NCBI GenBank assembly: GCA_015478945.1
Contig: JABUQX010032365.1
Coordinates: forward strand, 7,501-26,519
Direction of reading: 5' to 3'
Origin: Trachelipus rathkii
Taxonomy: Eukaryota; Arthropoda; Malacostraca; Isopoda; Trachelipodidae
DNA length: 19,019 bases
In this document: positions 9,794 through 19,019 of the stretch, piece after piece
How the letters are laid out: the number at the start of each line of letters is the position of its first letter
Numbering within the stretch: the stretch's first letter is position 1
Made by a program: the position numbers and the translations under genes
The notes under the pieces: model-generated
Database searches by the model: none
Told to the model about the DNA's origin: nothing
The model's input: only the letters and a program-made list of their open reading frames with translations

Positions 9794-10127
9794 AAAAATA
9801 AAAAATATTATTGTAATAATTATAGTAATATGATAGAGAGGCCTATTTAGAGACCTTTTATTGTTACTCGTTAAAATATAATTAGACTTTCTATTAAATT
9901 TTGCTTTTTTTCCTTTACTAATGTTTTATTTAAGGGTATATACCGCACCGATGGCAGAGTCGGGTCTCTCGGCCTTCCGGGAACTACGGTAGGATAATTC
10001 CCCCATCCGGGGAGGGTCGCCGGAACCCCCGCTCTTTGGTATTTGGGTGTCGCGGGGGTTCCTCCCCCCTCCCCTACGGGGTATGGAAAAAGACAGTCCC
10101 CCCCTGGTCCCCGTTCGGACAATTAGA
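9700..10127 (-). repeat. Right arm of the large inverted repeat
   Basis: Read on the minus strand it gives the sections of the left arm in order: a GGGGACCAGGGGGGGACT start, ACCCCGTAGGGGAGGGG, GAGCGGGGGTTCCGG, GGCCGAGAGACCCGACTC, CATCGGTGCGGTATATACCC, a TTTAATAGA-rich part, AAATAGGCCTCTC and ATTACCAGGATTCC. Midpoints of matched blocks all fall near 9456, so the two arms are truly symmetrical. Differences are substitutions and 1-2 base indels. Confidence 0.75.
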
Positions 10128-10151
10128 AATTTAATAATCATTACCTTACAA

Positions 10152-10213
10152 TAATATATATATATATTATATTATATTATATCATATATTATATATATAT
10201 ATATATACTATAT

Positions 10214-10249
<36 letters not shown>

Positions 10250-10282
10250 GGTAATATATATATATATAGTATATATATAATT
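10152..10282. repeat. Interrupted (TA)n tract
   Basis: TA repeats with interruptions such as GGTAA. Confidence 0.9.
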
Positions 10283-10285
10283 AAT

Positions 10286-10395
10286 GTCCCCTGCTCCTAA
10301 AGAAACACAAATGTATTCCTTTTCGCTGTAGCTATTGTAGGTTTTTGAGATATGATTTAATTTTTTATTTTTTTTTTTTTTTTTTTTTTTTTTTT
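10286..10395 (+). repeat. Additional partial copy of the inner repeat segment with T-run
   Basis: TGTATTCCTTTTCGCTGTAG followed by CTATTGTAG and TTTTTGAGATAT is in the same orientation as the left arm at 9140-9180, and is followed by a T run of about 27 bases (10369-10395). Confidence 0.75.
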
Positions 10396-10561
10396 GCCAG
10401 ATACAACTTTCACTCTGAAGTCTGAACCCTTTTATCTTATATTAAAAAAAAAGATTTTTTTGTAATCTTTTTAAGTTTCTGATATAGCTATGTGATCTAT
10501 TATTATAAGCATATTTAAATATTAAAAATAGAATTTCATAAATTTACTACAAATACATTTC
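10396..10561. other. Short AT-rich island, nothing recognised
   Basis: No open frame, RNA or repeat is recognised between the T-run and the next TA tract. Confidence 0.5.
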
Positions 10562-10698
10562 ATATAATATATATATATATATATATAATAATATATATAT
10601 ATATACCACACATTATATATAGATATTTATATATTATACATTATATTAATTATATTTATATAATATATATATATAATGATAATATATATACTATTATT

Positions 10699-10758
<60 letters not shown>

Positions 10759-10843
10759 CTATATATATGATATAATATTATATATATATAATATATATAT
10801 ATATATATCTAATAATATATATATATATATAATATATATATAT
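10562..10843. repeat. Interrupted (TA)n tract
   Basis: Long TA tract with short breaks; an Ile/Tyr-rich open frame over it (10676-10873) is composition only. Confidence 0.95.
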
Positions 10844-10897
10844 AATAGGCTATTTTGTATGATTGATTCCTAAAAATATGTGTGACATGTCATTATT

Positions 10898-10900
<3 letters not shown>
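10844..10900 (+). repeat. Dispersed direct repeat, copy 2
   Basis: Second copy of the 55-bp segment at 7932-7986, same orientation, again followed by a TA tract. Confidence 0.8.
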
Positions 10901-10937
<37 letters not shown>

Positions 10938-11004
10938 ATAGTATATATAAATATTATATAGTATATATATAGTATATATAAATATACTTATATATATAAT
11001 AACG

Positions 11005-11035
<31 letters not shown>

Positions 11036-11116
11036 ATATATATATATATATTATAATATATATAGTATATATATATATATATACCGTATATATATATACA
11101 TATATATATTATAATA

Positions 11117-11157
<41 letters not shown>

Positions 11158-11268
11158 TATTATATATATAATATATATATATATATTATATATATAATAT
11201 ACTATATATATATATATATAATATAATATATATATATATATATAATTATATATATATATATATATAGT
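10900..11268. repeat. Interrupted (TA)n tract
   Basis: About 370 bp of TA repeats with scattered breaks (ACCGTATATA, ATAACGTATA); the longest TA tract of the window. Confidence 0.95.
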
Positions 11269-11279
11269 TAATTAAAAAA

Positions 11280-11385
11280 AAATATTTTTTAAATTTATTT
11301 AATTGTTATTTATTATTTATTATTTTACCAGCACTTATTCCCGCAAAAGCCGGGGTAGTGGTACGTGCACTACCCTAGATACTAT
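11280..11385 (-). other. LINE 3' untranslated end and A/T-rich tail
   Basis: On the minus strand, TATCTAGGGTAGTGCACGTA and CCCCGGCTTTTGCGGGAATA lead to AAGTGCTGG and then (TAAAATAA)-like repeats to 11280. A microsatellite-like tail instead of pure poly(A) is usual for several LINE clades. The GC-rich end has inverted parts (GGTAGTGCACGTACCACTACC), which may form a 3' hairpin recognised by the reverse transcriptase. Confidence 0.65.
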
Positions 11386-11796
11386 TGCTTCATCTCGCCC
11401 CTCACCCCACCTCCTCATTCATTCCTAATCTCTCGCTAACACTACTCTCACACTCATTGCCCCTCTCCTCCAACATTTCCTTTATTCCATCCACCACACT
11501 TCTTCTTGGTCTCGCCCCTTCCTCATCCTATTCCCCTCCGCCTCTCCAAACTCGTCCTAACCACACCTCTGCGCCCCATTTCTCTCCAGATGCCAAACCA
11601 TCTCAAATTCCCAAGTACTCCGCCTCTTCTCAGCAACCCATGTCTTCCAAATCAACATCTCTCTCTTATTACTCTATTCCTAATCCTCTCACTCTTTGAC
11701 TAAACCCCACAAACCCGCTCTCAACCCTTTTCATCTCAAACAGCTTCCAATTTCTTTCTGGACTAGCATTGCAACCCCTATGTTTCACACCTCATC

Positions 11797-13020
11797 TTAG
11801 TAACCGCCCGAACACAAATTTTTTTCAAACATATTTAATCTTGAGTTTTTATGTGATAAATCCCCCCCTTTCCATAATTCCCTCAAACCACTCAATGCTC
11901 TCATTCCTTCTCCTCCTCTATGATCTATCTCTTCCTTCATCTCTCCTTCCTTACCCAAATCCATCCTTAAATATCTGAAAACCTTTACTTCTTCCAGTAC
12001 TACACTTCTCTGCCTAATCTCTAGACGCCAATCCCCTGTCATCTTTTTCCTTCCTCCACAAACAACTTAAGCACTTTACTCCTTACCTGGATTTCATCTT
12101 AAGACCCTTTTGTCCACGACACTTCTCTCAAACTCCTCACCAATACTACAACCCTCTGATCCTTCGCCACCAGTAAGGTTATCATCCCGCAAATAGTATC
12201 GTATGTTCACGTTCCCATCTACACCCCTGATCGCCATTCCAATTCCAGCCCCTCTCACCCTCCCTCATACATTCCTTGCAAACACTCTCCATAAATAATT
12301 GAAAAGTGCCACGGCGACATTACACATGTTCCTTGTCTCAAACCGCTCTCGTCGCACTCCAAGACATGCTCACGTCTCCCCTCTCTAATAGCTGCTCAAA
12401 CACACATTCGCTATTTCCTTATATAAGGCCTAATACCTTTACCTTAAATTTACGCCCCTTAGCTCCTGTCTCTACCGCACCCTCTCATAGATTCACCCCT
12501 CTTCAACTCTATCTATCTGCTTTCTAACCAGATCTAACATAAAGCACCCATAGCACCTTCCCTTTCCTTTCTAAACCTTTTCTCAACAAGCATCTTCATT
12601 GTGAATACTTTGATCCACACATCCCCTTCCCATCCTTAAATCCTTCCCTTGTTCCTCCACCATCTCTCTTCCGTTAAATCTCTCACCCTCTCAATTATTA
12701 TTCTCCCATACACTTTCCCTACTACACTCAAAAGACAAATACCTCTATAATTACCACACTCCACCTATCCCCTTCCCTTTAATACAGGTGGAACCAAACA
12801 ACCATCCTCCCAATCCTATGGAACCTCTTCCTTCCTCCCAACATAAATTATATAACCTGTACAGCCATTCCCCACCCCTCTGCTCCCATCTGTAAACAAT
12901 TTCCAATACTTCAATCCATGAGACCTGTGGACTTTCCTTTTTTTCCTTTAGGTTAAACCCCTGAATAATTTCGCTTCCATTTGTAGTTTCCATATTCTCC
13001 TTCCCCGTCCAATCTTCCAC
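11797..13020 (-). pseudogene. LINE reverse transcriptase domain (remnant)
   Basis: Reverse transcriptase motifs in order: KGKG near 12770-12781; ECGNYRGICLLSVVG at 12762-12718; VFTMKMLVEKR at 12609-12577; LRQG then VMSPW at 12340-12302; a FADD-type active site at 12198-12178, broken by one extra base between the Ala and Asp codons; then LLVAKDQR. The open frame 12042-11797 carries the downstream VFRYLRMDLG...EEIDHR..EGMRAL..LRELW segment typical of these LINEs. The catalytic Asp pair is still legible but out of frame. Confidence 0.85.
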
Positions 13021-13689
13021 CTCCCATCCTCACCTTCTTGAAAAACCGTCCGTCATCTCTTTCCCACCAATTCATTATTCAATAGATCCTCTAAATATTC
13101 CCTCCCATGCTTTTCTCACCCCATCTTCCCCTCCTATCCATTCCCCATCCCCCTTAACCCTTCTCCCCTAACCGTCCCTCTGCCTTTCTTTTTTTATTAC
13201 TTCTTTCAAGAATATTTTGCTCCTTTCAAATTTCTGTCGCACTTTCTATACACACATTCATTATTTGCATTTCTTTTCGCCCCTCTCCCCCGCCCTCTTT
13301 GCTTCCACTTTAACCCCTCTATATTCCTCCCAGCTTTCCCTTCTCCTATTCCCAACCATTTCAACATAGACCCCTCTTTTTTCCTTTTTCACGCAAATCT
13401 TTCATCCCGCTTTCATTCCATCCATTCACTTCCTGTTCCTTCACTTACTCCCCCTTTTTTGACTCCCGCATATCCTTCTGGCTTCTTCACAAATCGGTGC
13501 TCTAAATCTCCACTCCTCTCCACATCCTAATTTCCCGTCCCTCAGTCCCTCCGCTATCCTCCGTACCGCCTCCTAAAGCTCCCTCTTACACAATGTCTCT
13601 ATCTAATTTTTTCCCACCTTAAAATGACTTCTATTTTCCGTCTTTTTTTCTCTTGTCTCTAACAGTTACCTCTCGCCCCTAAGCCCTAA

Positions 13690-14395
13690 ACCAGCAAACC
13701 ACTCAAACTAAGTGATCAGAGTAACCCTCTATCCTGCCCCTCTGAATACATTTATCATCTAGTAATCTGCTCTCTACCTATCTACTTTATATCACACACT
13801 AATCCAGTAACGCCGCTCCCCTGCCGTTATCTCACTCTCCATGTATACTTATTGGTTCACTTTCTTGAACAAAGTATTTCCACTATTCAAATCTTCTATC
13901 AATCACATAACTCTAAACAGACTTTCTCCAATTAACCATTCCTTTCTCCCTACGCCCAAATGGACCTATAATTCTTCCCAATCTCCCTCTTCCCACTCCT
14001 GCATTCACATCTCCTAATAAACAAATTTATCATTAACCCCGAAACTTTCCCAACATTCATCGAACACATGCCTCCAAAATCTTTTCTCTTCCGTCCTCCT
14101 CCCTCGCTCCATTTACTGGTGCATACGCGCATATAAAAACCCACATTTCCCCCCGCAAAATTCACTTTAACCCACATTATTCTTGAATTCACCTATTTGC
14201 TACACTTTTACCGTTATCCCACACCTCTTTCCCTTCATAACTATTCCTACCCCTTCCCTCCCGTCCTCACTCTCTCGTTCACCCCCGAAATCGTACCCTT
14301 AAATTTTCCAAAGACCATCTCCCTTCTTCTATCCTTTCAGCTTTGTTTCTGTCAATCCTAGCACATCCAACCTTTTTTTCTTTCGAACATTACGC
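13690..14395 (-). pseudogene. LINE apurinic-like endonuclease domain (remnant)
   Basis: This domain nicks target DNA for target-primed reverse transcription. LDVLGLTETKL, with the catalytic Glu codon at 14349-14347, lies at the start. An open frame at 14192-13950 contains WVKVNFAGG and a decayed RGDxNARVG-type stretch. GNTLFKK is at 13881-13861, and the terminal SDH motif with the catalytic His is at 13720-13712. Motif order and spacing fit the exonuclease-endonuclease-phosphatase fold of LINEs. The motifs lie in different frames. Confidence 0.8.
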
Positions 14396-14759
14396 CTCAC
14401 TTCCTTCCCTTTTCAATCCCCCATTTTATCCCCTCTCACATCAACAACCTCACTCTAATCTACTCTCTTTGCTCCCATCCTATCTCTTACTCACCCTCAC
14501 TGCTCCTTAAGTCCTTGACCCTTCTTTATCATCCACTCTACTTTCTTCTATTCCCACATCTTGATTAGGCTGTCAAACGCTTAAAAACCCCGGGTGGGAA
14601 ATTTTCCCCCCTCGTTCCCACAACCTGGAGTGCACTTCCCAGATACCTCAAAGCTCCAAACCCGCTCAATAAATCACATTCACCCTAAAATACCCTAAAA
14701 TTTATATTCTAATAATAAGTTTCTCACTATATCTATGATAATCTTTAAATAATTTTTGT

Positions 14760-15700
14760 GACGAAATTTATTAAATACTATGTTGAATAAAAACTCCTCT
14801 TCTTCTCAAAGGTCGATATTGATTACGATATATACGTTCCCTGGTAAGTCTCTTCCTTCCAAAATAGGATTCTTGGTGAAATCTATTCCTATATAAAATC
14901 AGGAGGGTCCTTATATAATCTCCTTCTGACTTGAATATACTCTTCTTAGAGTTCCTTTACTTTTATCTACACTTAATTCTTTCTTACTTGATACTTTCCT
15001 TGATGGAATACCCTCTTACTATCTTAAAGACACTCTTCTCAATCACAGAGGTCCCAGTTTTCTATTAATCTACCCTGATGTTGATTTTTCTTCCTGACAC
15101 AAGTATCTAATTTCAAATGAAATACTATATCTTCTAATAAGTTGCCCTTGAAAACCTTGATGTGATCTTTTTCAAGTAGACAAAGTAATGACACAGTAGG
15201 AAACCTCAGAAGATTTATCCTGATGATAAATTTCACGCAACACTTGTACTTATATTTAATTTAATTGCTTCTATTCCTTTGCTAAGTTGCAACTGAAATC
15301 CTTGAGATCCTTGAATGGTCTTCCTCAAGTAAAACAAACAAGAAACCTCAGTAAAAAATCTAAGAGTCCAAAAAGCACATAAACTGGTAAATATGTCACT
15401 TCACAGTTTATATATTTATCAATCAAAATTCATTTTATACTTACAATTCAAATTTTTAAAATCATAAAATAAATTAATTTTCTCATTTAGTGTAAAAAAA
15501 ATTTCACTTCGTTAAGAGCTTGAATCTTTTGGAGAGAACTTTACTTTCCATAAATTCCTTTTTCTTTACTTTCGCAATGAGTAGTAAGTCAGCCAATCCC
15601 GCACTGCCACCCTTTTTTATATGAAGGAGCAGAGATATTTGCTTTAAACTTGAATATAATCTTGATCTATGGTTGAAGGAAAATGTTCACCATGCGAGTT
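14760..15700. other. AT-rich stretch with a diverged duplication; no gene recognised
   Basis: Two related segments lie at about 15100-15215 and 15250-15355. Each has TAAGTTGC, then CTTGA, TTTTCAAGTA or CCTCAAGTA, then GAAACCTCAG, at a distance of about 155 bp. A similar ACTTGAATATA-type segment occurs at 14930 and 15648. A minus-strand frame of 65 codons (15236-15039) lies in the first copy. It has no recognisable domain and does not persist in the second copy, so I do not call it a gene. Confidence 0.5.
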
Positions 15701-15709
15701 TGTGCCCAA

Positions 15710-15745
15710 GGGCCCCCCCCAGGGGGGGGGCCCCCCCCCCCCCCC
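15710..15745. other. G/C homopolymer block (G3 C8 A G9 C15)
   Basis: The run is self-complementary (GGGCCCCCCCC, A, GGGGGGGGGCCC) and sits in otherwise AT-rich DNA. It could form a hairpin, but an assembly join or low-quality base calls is a more likely explanation. Confidence 0.85.
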
Positions 15746-15809
15746 GAGAGCATAGCCGCTACGCCCTTGTTACGGCATGTGGTATGAATGAAAATTAGGT
15801 TTATATGGA

Positions 15810-15838
15810 GAATTGATAGCCCGAAGGGCTATCAATTC
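15810..15838. other. Perfect 13-bp hairpin with GAA loop
   Basis: GAATTGATAGCCC, loop GAA, GGGCTATCAATTC: fully complementary. It is followed by ACAAACAGACAAAACC, whose partial complements (GTTTTGTC, GTCTGT) appear at about 15880-15905. Possibly the end of a fold-back transposable element or a structured transcript end; I do not recognise it. Confidence 0.8.
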
Positions 15839-15999
15839 GGACAAACAGACAAAACCGAAGGTATTTGCTATGTTTTTGTCTATGTTTTGTCTTTATTGTT
15901 GTCTGTGGTTTTTGTTCCTAATGTTTGGTTGTATTTATTTATTATTATTTGAGTATTTATAATTTATTTTAAGTCGTAAGAAAATAGGTTGGATCACGT

Positions 16000-16260
16000 A
16001 TGATCATAGTTTCGAGTGTTGTTGGTGCTTTTTTTGGATCTCCGACCTTTCGGCGGCCGCGACTGTCCGACCTCCGACTCCAACTCCGGACTCGCGACTC
16101 CGGCTCCGGCCGCGGCGGCGGTTCGGTTTGGTTCAGACATCGGTTAGTGTTTGAACCTGTCTTGTATTATTTATTTATATGATTATATTAATTATTATAT
16201 TATTCTTATTATTATTATAATTATTATTATTTTAATATATTATTATTATTATTTGTTCTT
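16000..16260. repeat. CTCCGA/CCG-rich run followed by an (ATT)n tract
   Basis: 16040-16125 is CpG-rich with degenerate CTCCGA/CTCCGG units. 16165-16255 is (ATT)n with interruptions. The same order, GC-rich body then (ATT)n, occurs at 4150-4345, but the bodies do not align. A 60-codon frame across the CpG-rich part is Arg/Ser-rich through composition and is not called as a gene. Confidence 0.6.
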
Positions 16261-16464
16261 TTTTCCCACCCCGGGTTTCTGTCTTCTTCGGCATCAGTTA
16301 TCTGAGTTCGATATATATCTCACTACCAGGGTTAGGTAATAAACAGTCGTTAACAACAACTGTTGGTGTCATATAAGCGGTTATCGATGTCGTAGAGTCG
16401 AATATGAATGGTTATAGAGACCGTATGGGTGTCTAGGATCCCCTCCAGAAGGGAAGCCCACCTG

Positions 16465-17905
16465 GCCAAACATTAATATTGATGTATGTGAAGCCTGCGA
16501 ACTTGATATATGTCTAACAATCCTTGTTAGGTTTATCTTGGTGTATATTGCGGTAAAATGACCGATTTGACCAAATTCGGGGACCAGCTGCCTCACCAAA
16601 TCTGCAATATTGACATAGAATGATGAAACTCGGTTTACAACCTTCTGAGGATGTATCTTAATGGACACGGGTGTAAAATGACGTGTGGTGCCGCCAGACG
16701 GGGTAGATCTCACCCCTAAAATCTGAAATTATTTGGACTATTAGGAACAACGAAACTTGATATACAACTATACAATTTTTTTAGGTTGTAATTCTGTAGA
16801 TGTATCCGGGTAAAAAGAGACCGATTTGACCAAATTCGGGGACCAGCCCCACCAAAACTGAAATATTGACATAGAAGAATGAAACTCGGTATAGCAACCT
16901 TCTGAGGAATTAATTAGATGACGCGCTGGGATGTAAAGATAGACTGTGGTGTGCCTTCGCAGACGGGTACTCACCCCAGAATCTGAATATGTGACATAGA
17001 TAAACGACAACTTGATATACATGGGAGCTCTTTTAGTTGTATCTTAGGATTGTATGCCCGGGTAAATGAAGTGTGACCGATTTGTTACGCAAAATTCGGG
17101 GCCAGTCCCCACAAAACTGGAAATATGACAATAGAATGATGAAACTCGGTATTCAACCTGTCTGAGGATGTTCTTAGATGACCGCCCGGGTGTAAAATGA
17201 ATAGTGGTGTGCCCCGTGACGGGTACTCACTCCCAAAATCTGAAAGTATTGACAATAGAACAACGAAACTTGAATATGCAAGCCTTTGGTTGTAGTCGCT
17301 TAGATGTTCCGGGTTAAAAATGACCGATTTGACCAAATCGGGGACCAGCCTCCCACAAAACTGAAATATTGACATAGAAAGATGAAACTTCGGTATTACA
17401 ACCTCTGAGGATGTATCTTAGATGACCCCGGGTGTAAAATGACTATGGGTGCCCCAGGACCGGGTACTCACCCAAAATCTAGAAAATATTGACATGAACA
17501 TACGAAACTTGATATAGCAGCCTTTTTAGGTTTGTATTTTAGATGTATTCGCGGGTATAAATGACCGATTTTGACCAAATCGGGACCAGCCCGCACAAAC
17601 TGAAATATTTGACTCTAGAAACGATGAAACTCGGTATAACACATACCATACTAACTACCACATCAATTATATGGGTTTAAATAAGCCCCCGTACACAACC
17701 TAATAGGGGGGTTCTGGGACCCCAAACTTGGGAAATATATGACCTAGAACGCATGAAACTCGGGAATATACCTTTCATATCTAGTGAACCCATATCATAT
17801 ATGGGTTAAATATGCCGTTCACATCCGCAAAGGGGTCACCAGCCCCACAAAACTGAAATATTTGCGTAGAACAACGAAACTTGGTATACATCTTTCTTAT
17901 GATTT
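16465..17905. repeat. Dimeric tandem satellite, higher-order period about 250 bp
   Basis: Two related monomers alternate. Monomer A begins GAAACTCGGTAT and contains ACCCGGGTGTAAAATGAC and GACGGGTACTCACCC (starts 16624, 16881, 17141, 17383, 17625). Monomer B begins GAAACTTGATAT and contains CCGGGTAAAAATGACCGA and GGGGACCAGCCCC (starts near 16499, 16752, 17006, 17265, 17504). Both end in CTGAAATATTGACATAGAA. A-to-A and B-to-B distances are about 240-260 bp. The last part (17640-17905) holds more divergent units with a TATGGGTTTAAATA variant. Differences among copies are mostly 1-2 base indels. Minus-strand open frames here (84-110 codons) repeat the same sequence and are not genes. Confidence 0.9.
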
Positions 17906-17922
17906 ATCCTCGATACAGAAAC

Positions 17923-18070
17923 AAAAAAAAAATTATTAAAAAATTAAAAAAAAAAAAAAGTTTTAAAAAAAGTTTTTAAAATTTAAAAAATTTTAAAAAT
18001 TTTAAAAAAAATAAAAAAAAAAATTTAAAAATTTAAAAAAAAGTTTAAAAAAAAAAAATTAAAAACTTTA
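17923..18070. repeat. A-rich low-complexity block
   Basis: Runs of A broken by TT, TTTT and G; it borders the right end of the satellite. Confidence 0.9.
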
Positions 18071-19019
18071 AAAATAGAACATATTTCATACACTAAAGTT
18101 ACTAACTGTAAAAAACTTCCGTTTTTTATGATAAATCAAACACCCTCAAAAGCCCTCTTGTGAGCCTCTGGAGCCTCTGAGCCTCCCAGATCCCCCATCC
18201 TCCTCAAGCCTCGCTCCCTCTCATTGCCCCTCTCCAAATCTAGACTATTTGACTCAGTCATATTTTTGTATAACATAACACAATAACTTTCATTTATTAT
18301 GATTTATATGTAACAAATAAACATGTTTTGGACGAAAATTTAACGATTTCATATTAATAACTTAAGAATTTTGTGTTTTTACAGACCCTAAACAGTAAAT
18401 CAGTAATCAAACCACCCACCCCTCCCCTCCTACCCATCCTAACAAAGTTTTGTACATTAACATAGTAATATTTAAAACAAATTTATCATAACTCTTGTAT
18501 GATATTATACTGACAACGAATATAAAGTTAACGTAACAAAGTTTTCCACTATCAATAAAGCAAACATAGCATCACCTAAACTAAGAATATATAATGTATA
18601 ACGACAAATCTAACATACCTATCTCACTACTTTCTACCATATATGGATATTTTCACGTAAGCATAGTAATATGTTAACAAAAACTTTATCATAACCTTGT
18701 CCTATAATAGTCATACTAAGTCAATGAATAGTTATGCTAACGTACAAAGTTGTCCACATCAAATAAAGCAAACATAGCAGGTCATCTAGAACTACGAAGT
18801 ATAACGTTACATTCACAAACCTAACCATCATCTTAAACAGGAATAAACAGCTAACATTAACAAACTTCCATACTTAACAACTGTAAAGTAGTAACTAACA
18901 ATGAGCGCAGAACGTAACCTACCACTTTTTTCTAACATATCACTGGTATTTTTACATCAATCTATAAATTATATTTAATCAACAAAATTTATTATTCTAG
19001 GATGTAGATCAAGATTAAA
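18071..19019. repeat. Diverged tandem repeat, period about 200 bp or more; no gene
   Basis: A CATAGTAATAT-AACAAA-TTTATCATAA block occurs at 18461 and 18664, and weakly near 18957. An AAAGCAAACATAGCA block occurs at 18557 and 18765. ACGTAACAAAGTT / ACGTACAAAGTT occurs at 18531 and 18739. The spacing is about 201-208 bp, with a longer, poorly conserved third unit. At 18150-18188 there is a short GAGCCTCT triplication. No open frame or RNA is recognised. Confidence 0.65.

Larger units (their letters stand above)
11327..14700 (-). pseudogene. Degenerate non-LTR retrotransposon (LINE) with endonuclease and reverse transcriptase
   Basis: The plus strand is conspicuously C/T-rich because the element lies on the minus strand and encodes a Glu/Gly/Arg/Val-rich protein. 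Read from high to low coordinates, motifs of a single-ORF LINE appear in order: an apurinic-type endonuclease (14395-13690), a reverse transcriptase (about 13020-11800), a C-terminal LRWFG block (11591-11612) with an RGRPR-like block near 11500-11520, then a GTAGTGCACGTACCACTACC 3' end and an A/T-rich tail. The total, about 3.3 kb, is near full length. Frames change every 50-250 bp and stops are frequent, so it cannot encode a protein. The style resembles RTE/L2-like arthropod elements; I do not assign a clade. The short open frames on either strand here are fragments or antisense shadows. Confidence 0.88.

Noticed and set aside
10676..10873. 65-codon Ile/Tyr-rich frame
   Set aside because: Pure translation of TA repeats.
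11385..12527. Several plus-strand open frames
   Set aside because: Antisense to the LINE; Pro/Ser/Leu-rich because the coding strand is Glu/Gly/Arg-rich.
15039..15236. 65-codon minus-strand frame
   Set aside because: Not preserved in the diverged duplicate 155 bp away and no recognisable domain.
16381..17375. Three minus-strand frames of 84-110 codons
   Set aside because: They are translations of satellite units; similarity among them reflects the DNA repeat.
16465..17905. Satellite as a CRISPR array
   Set aside because: Units are 120-130 bp without short repeats separated by unique spacers, and the context is eukaryotic.

Overview
The window reads as nuclear DNA of a metazoan, most likely an arthropod. 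It is very AT-rich, more than a dozen (TA)n tracts of about 80-370 bp cut it into islands, and no intact host gene is visible. The LINE remnant has the Glu/Gly/Arg-rich reverse-transcriptase style I associate with crustaceans, and the capsid remnant is of the invertebrate Polinton type. A decapod crustacean is my guess, at low confidence. Recognisable proteins are all mobile-element or virus-like and all are broken.

Layout. 1-1515: two direct copies of a T-rich repeat (about 875 bp period) ending in TA tracts. 1521-3287, minus strand: a two-gene remnant of a Polinton/Maverick (adintovirus-like) element. A double-jelly-roll-type major capsid protein gene (3287 to 1971) is followed after 2 nt by an adenovirus-type cysteine protease gene (1968 to 1624). 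The capsid gene is open for 318 codons, then breaks up by frameshifts and stops. The protease keeps its Cys, Gln and Asp but carries Gln at the catalytic His position. 3340-5146: TA tracts with islands, including a 64-69 bp inverted repeat around a TA core and a GGCGC-motif island. 5147-7388: about 2.2 kb of AT-rich DNA without recognisable genes, holding a short LINE-like 3' end and one copy of a GC-rich repeat. 7389-11268: TA tracts around a 1.3-kb imperfect inverted repeat (arms 8786-9200 and 9700-10127), plus minor duplications and a (TAAC)n microsatellite.

11327-14700, minus strand: a nearly full-length but degenerate non-LTR retrotransposon. Apurinic-type endonuclease motifs, reverse-transcriptase motifs and the C-terminal region are recognisable in order, ending in an A/T-rich 3' tail. 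14760-15700: AT-rich DNA with a diverged duplication. 15710-15745: a G/C homopolymer block that looks like an assembly join, followed by a perfect 13-bp hairpin. 16000-16260: a GC-rich CTCCGA-type run and an (ATT)n tract. 16465-17905: a dimeric tandem satellite with a period near 250 bp. 17923-19019: an A-rich block and a diverged tandem repeat of about 200 bp.

The elements do not form a working pathway. The most interesting unit is the capsid-protease pair, whose order and tight spacing suggest a viral morphogenesis cassette. Many differences between repeat copies, and the gene breaks, are single-base indels. Part of the apparent decay could therefore be uncorrected long-read error.
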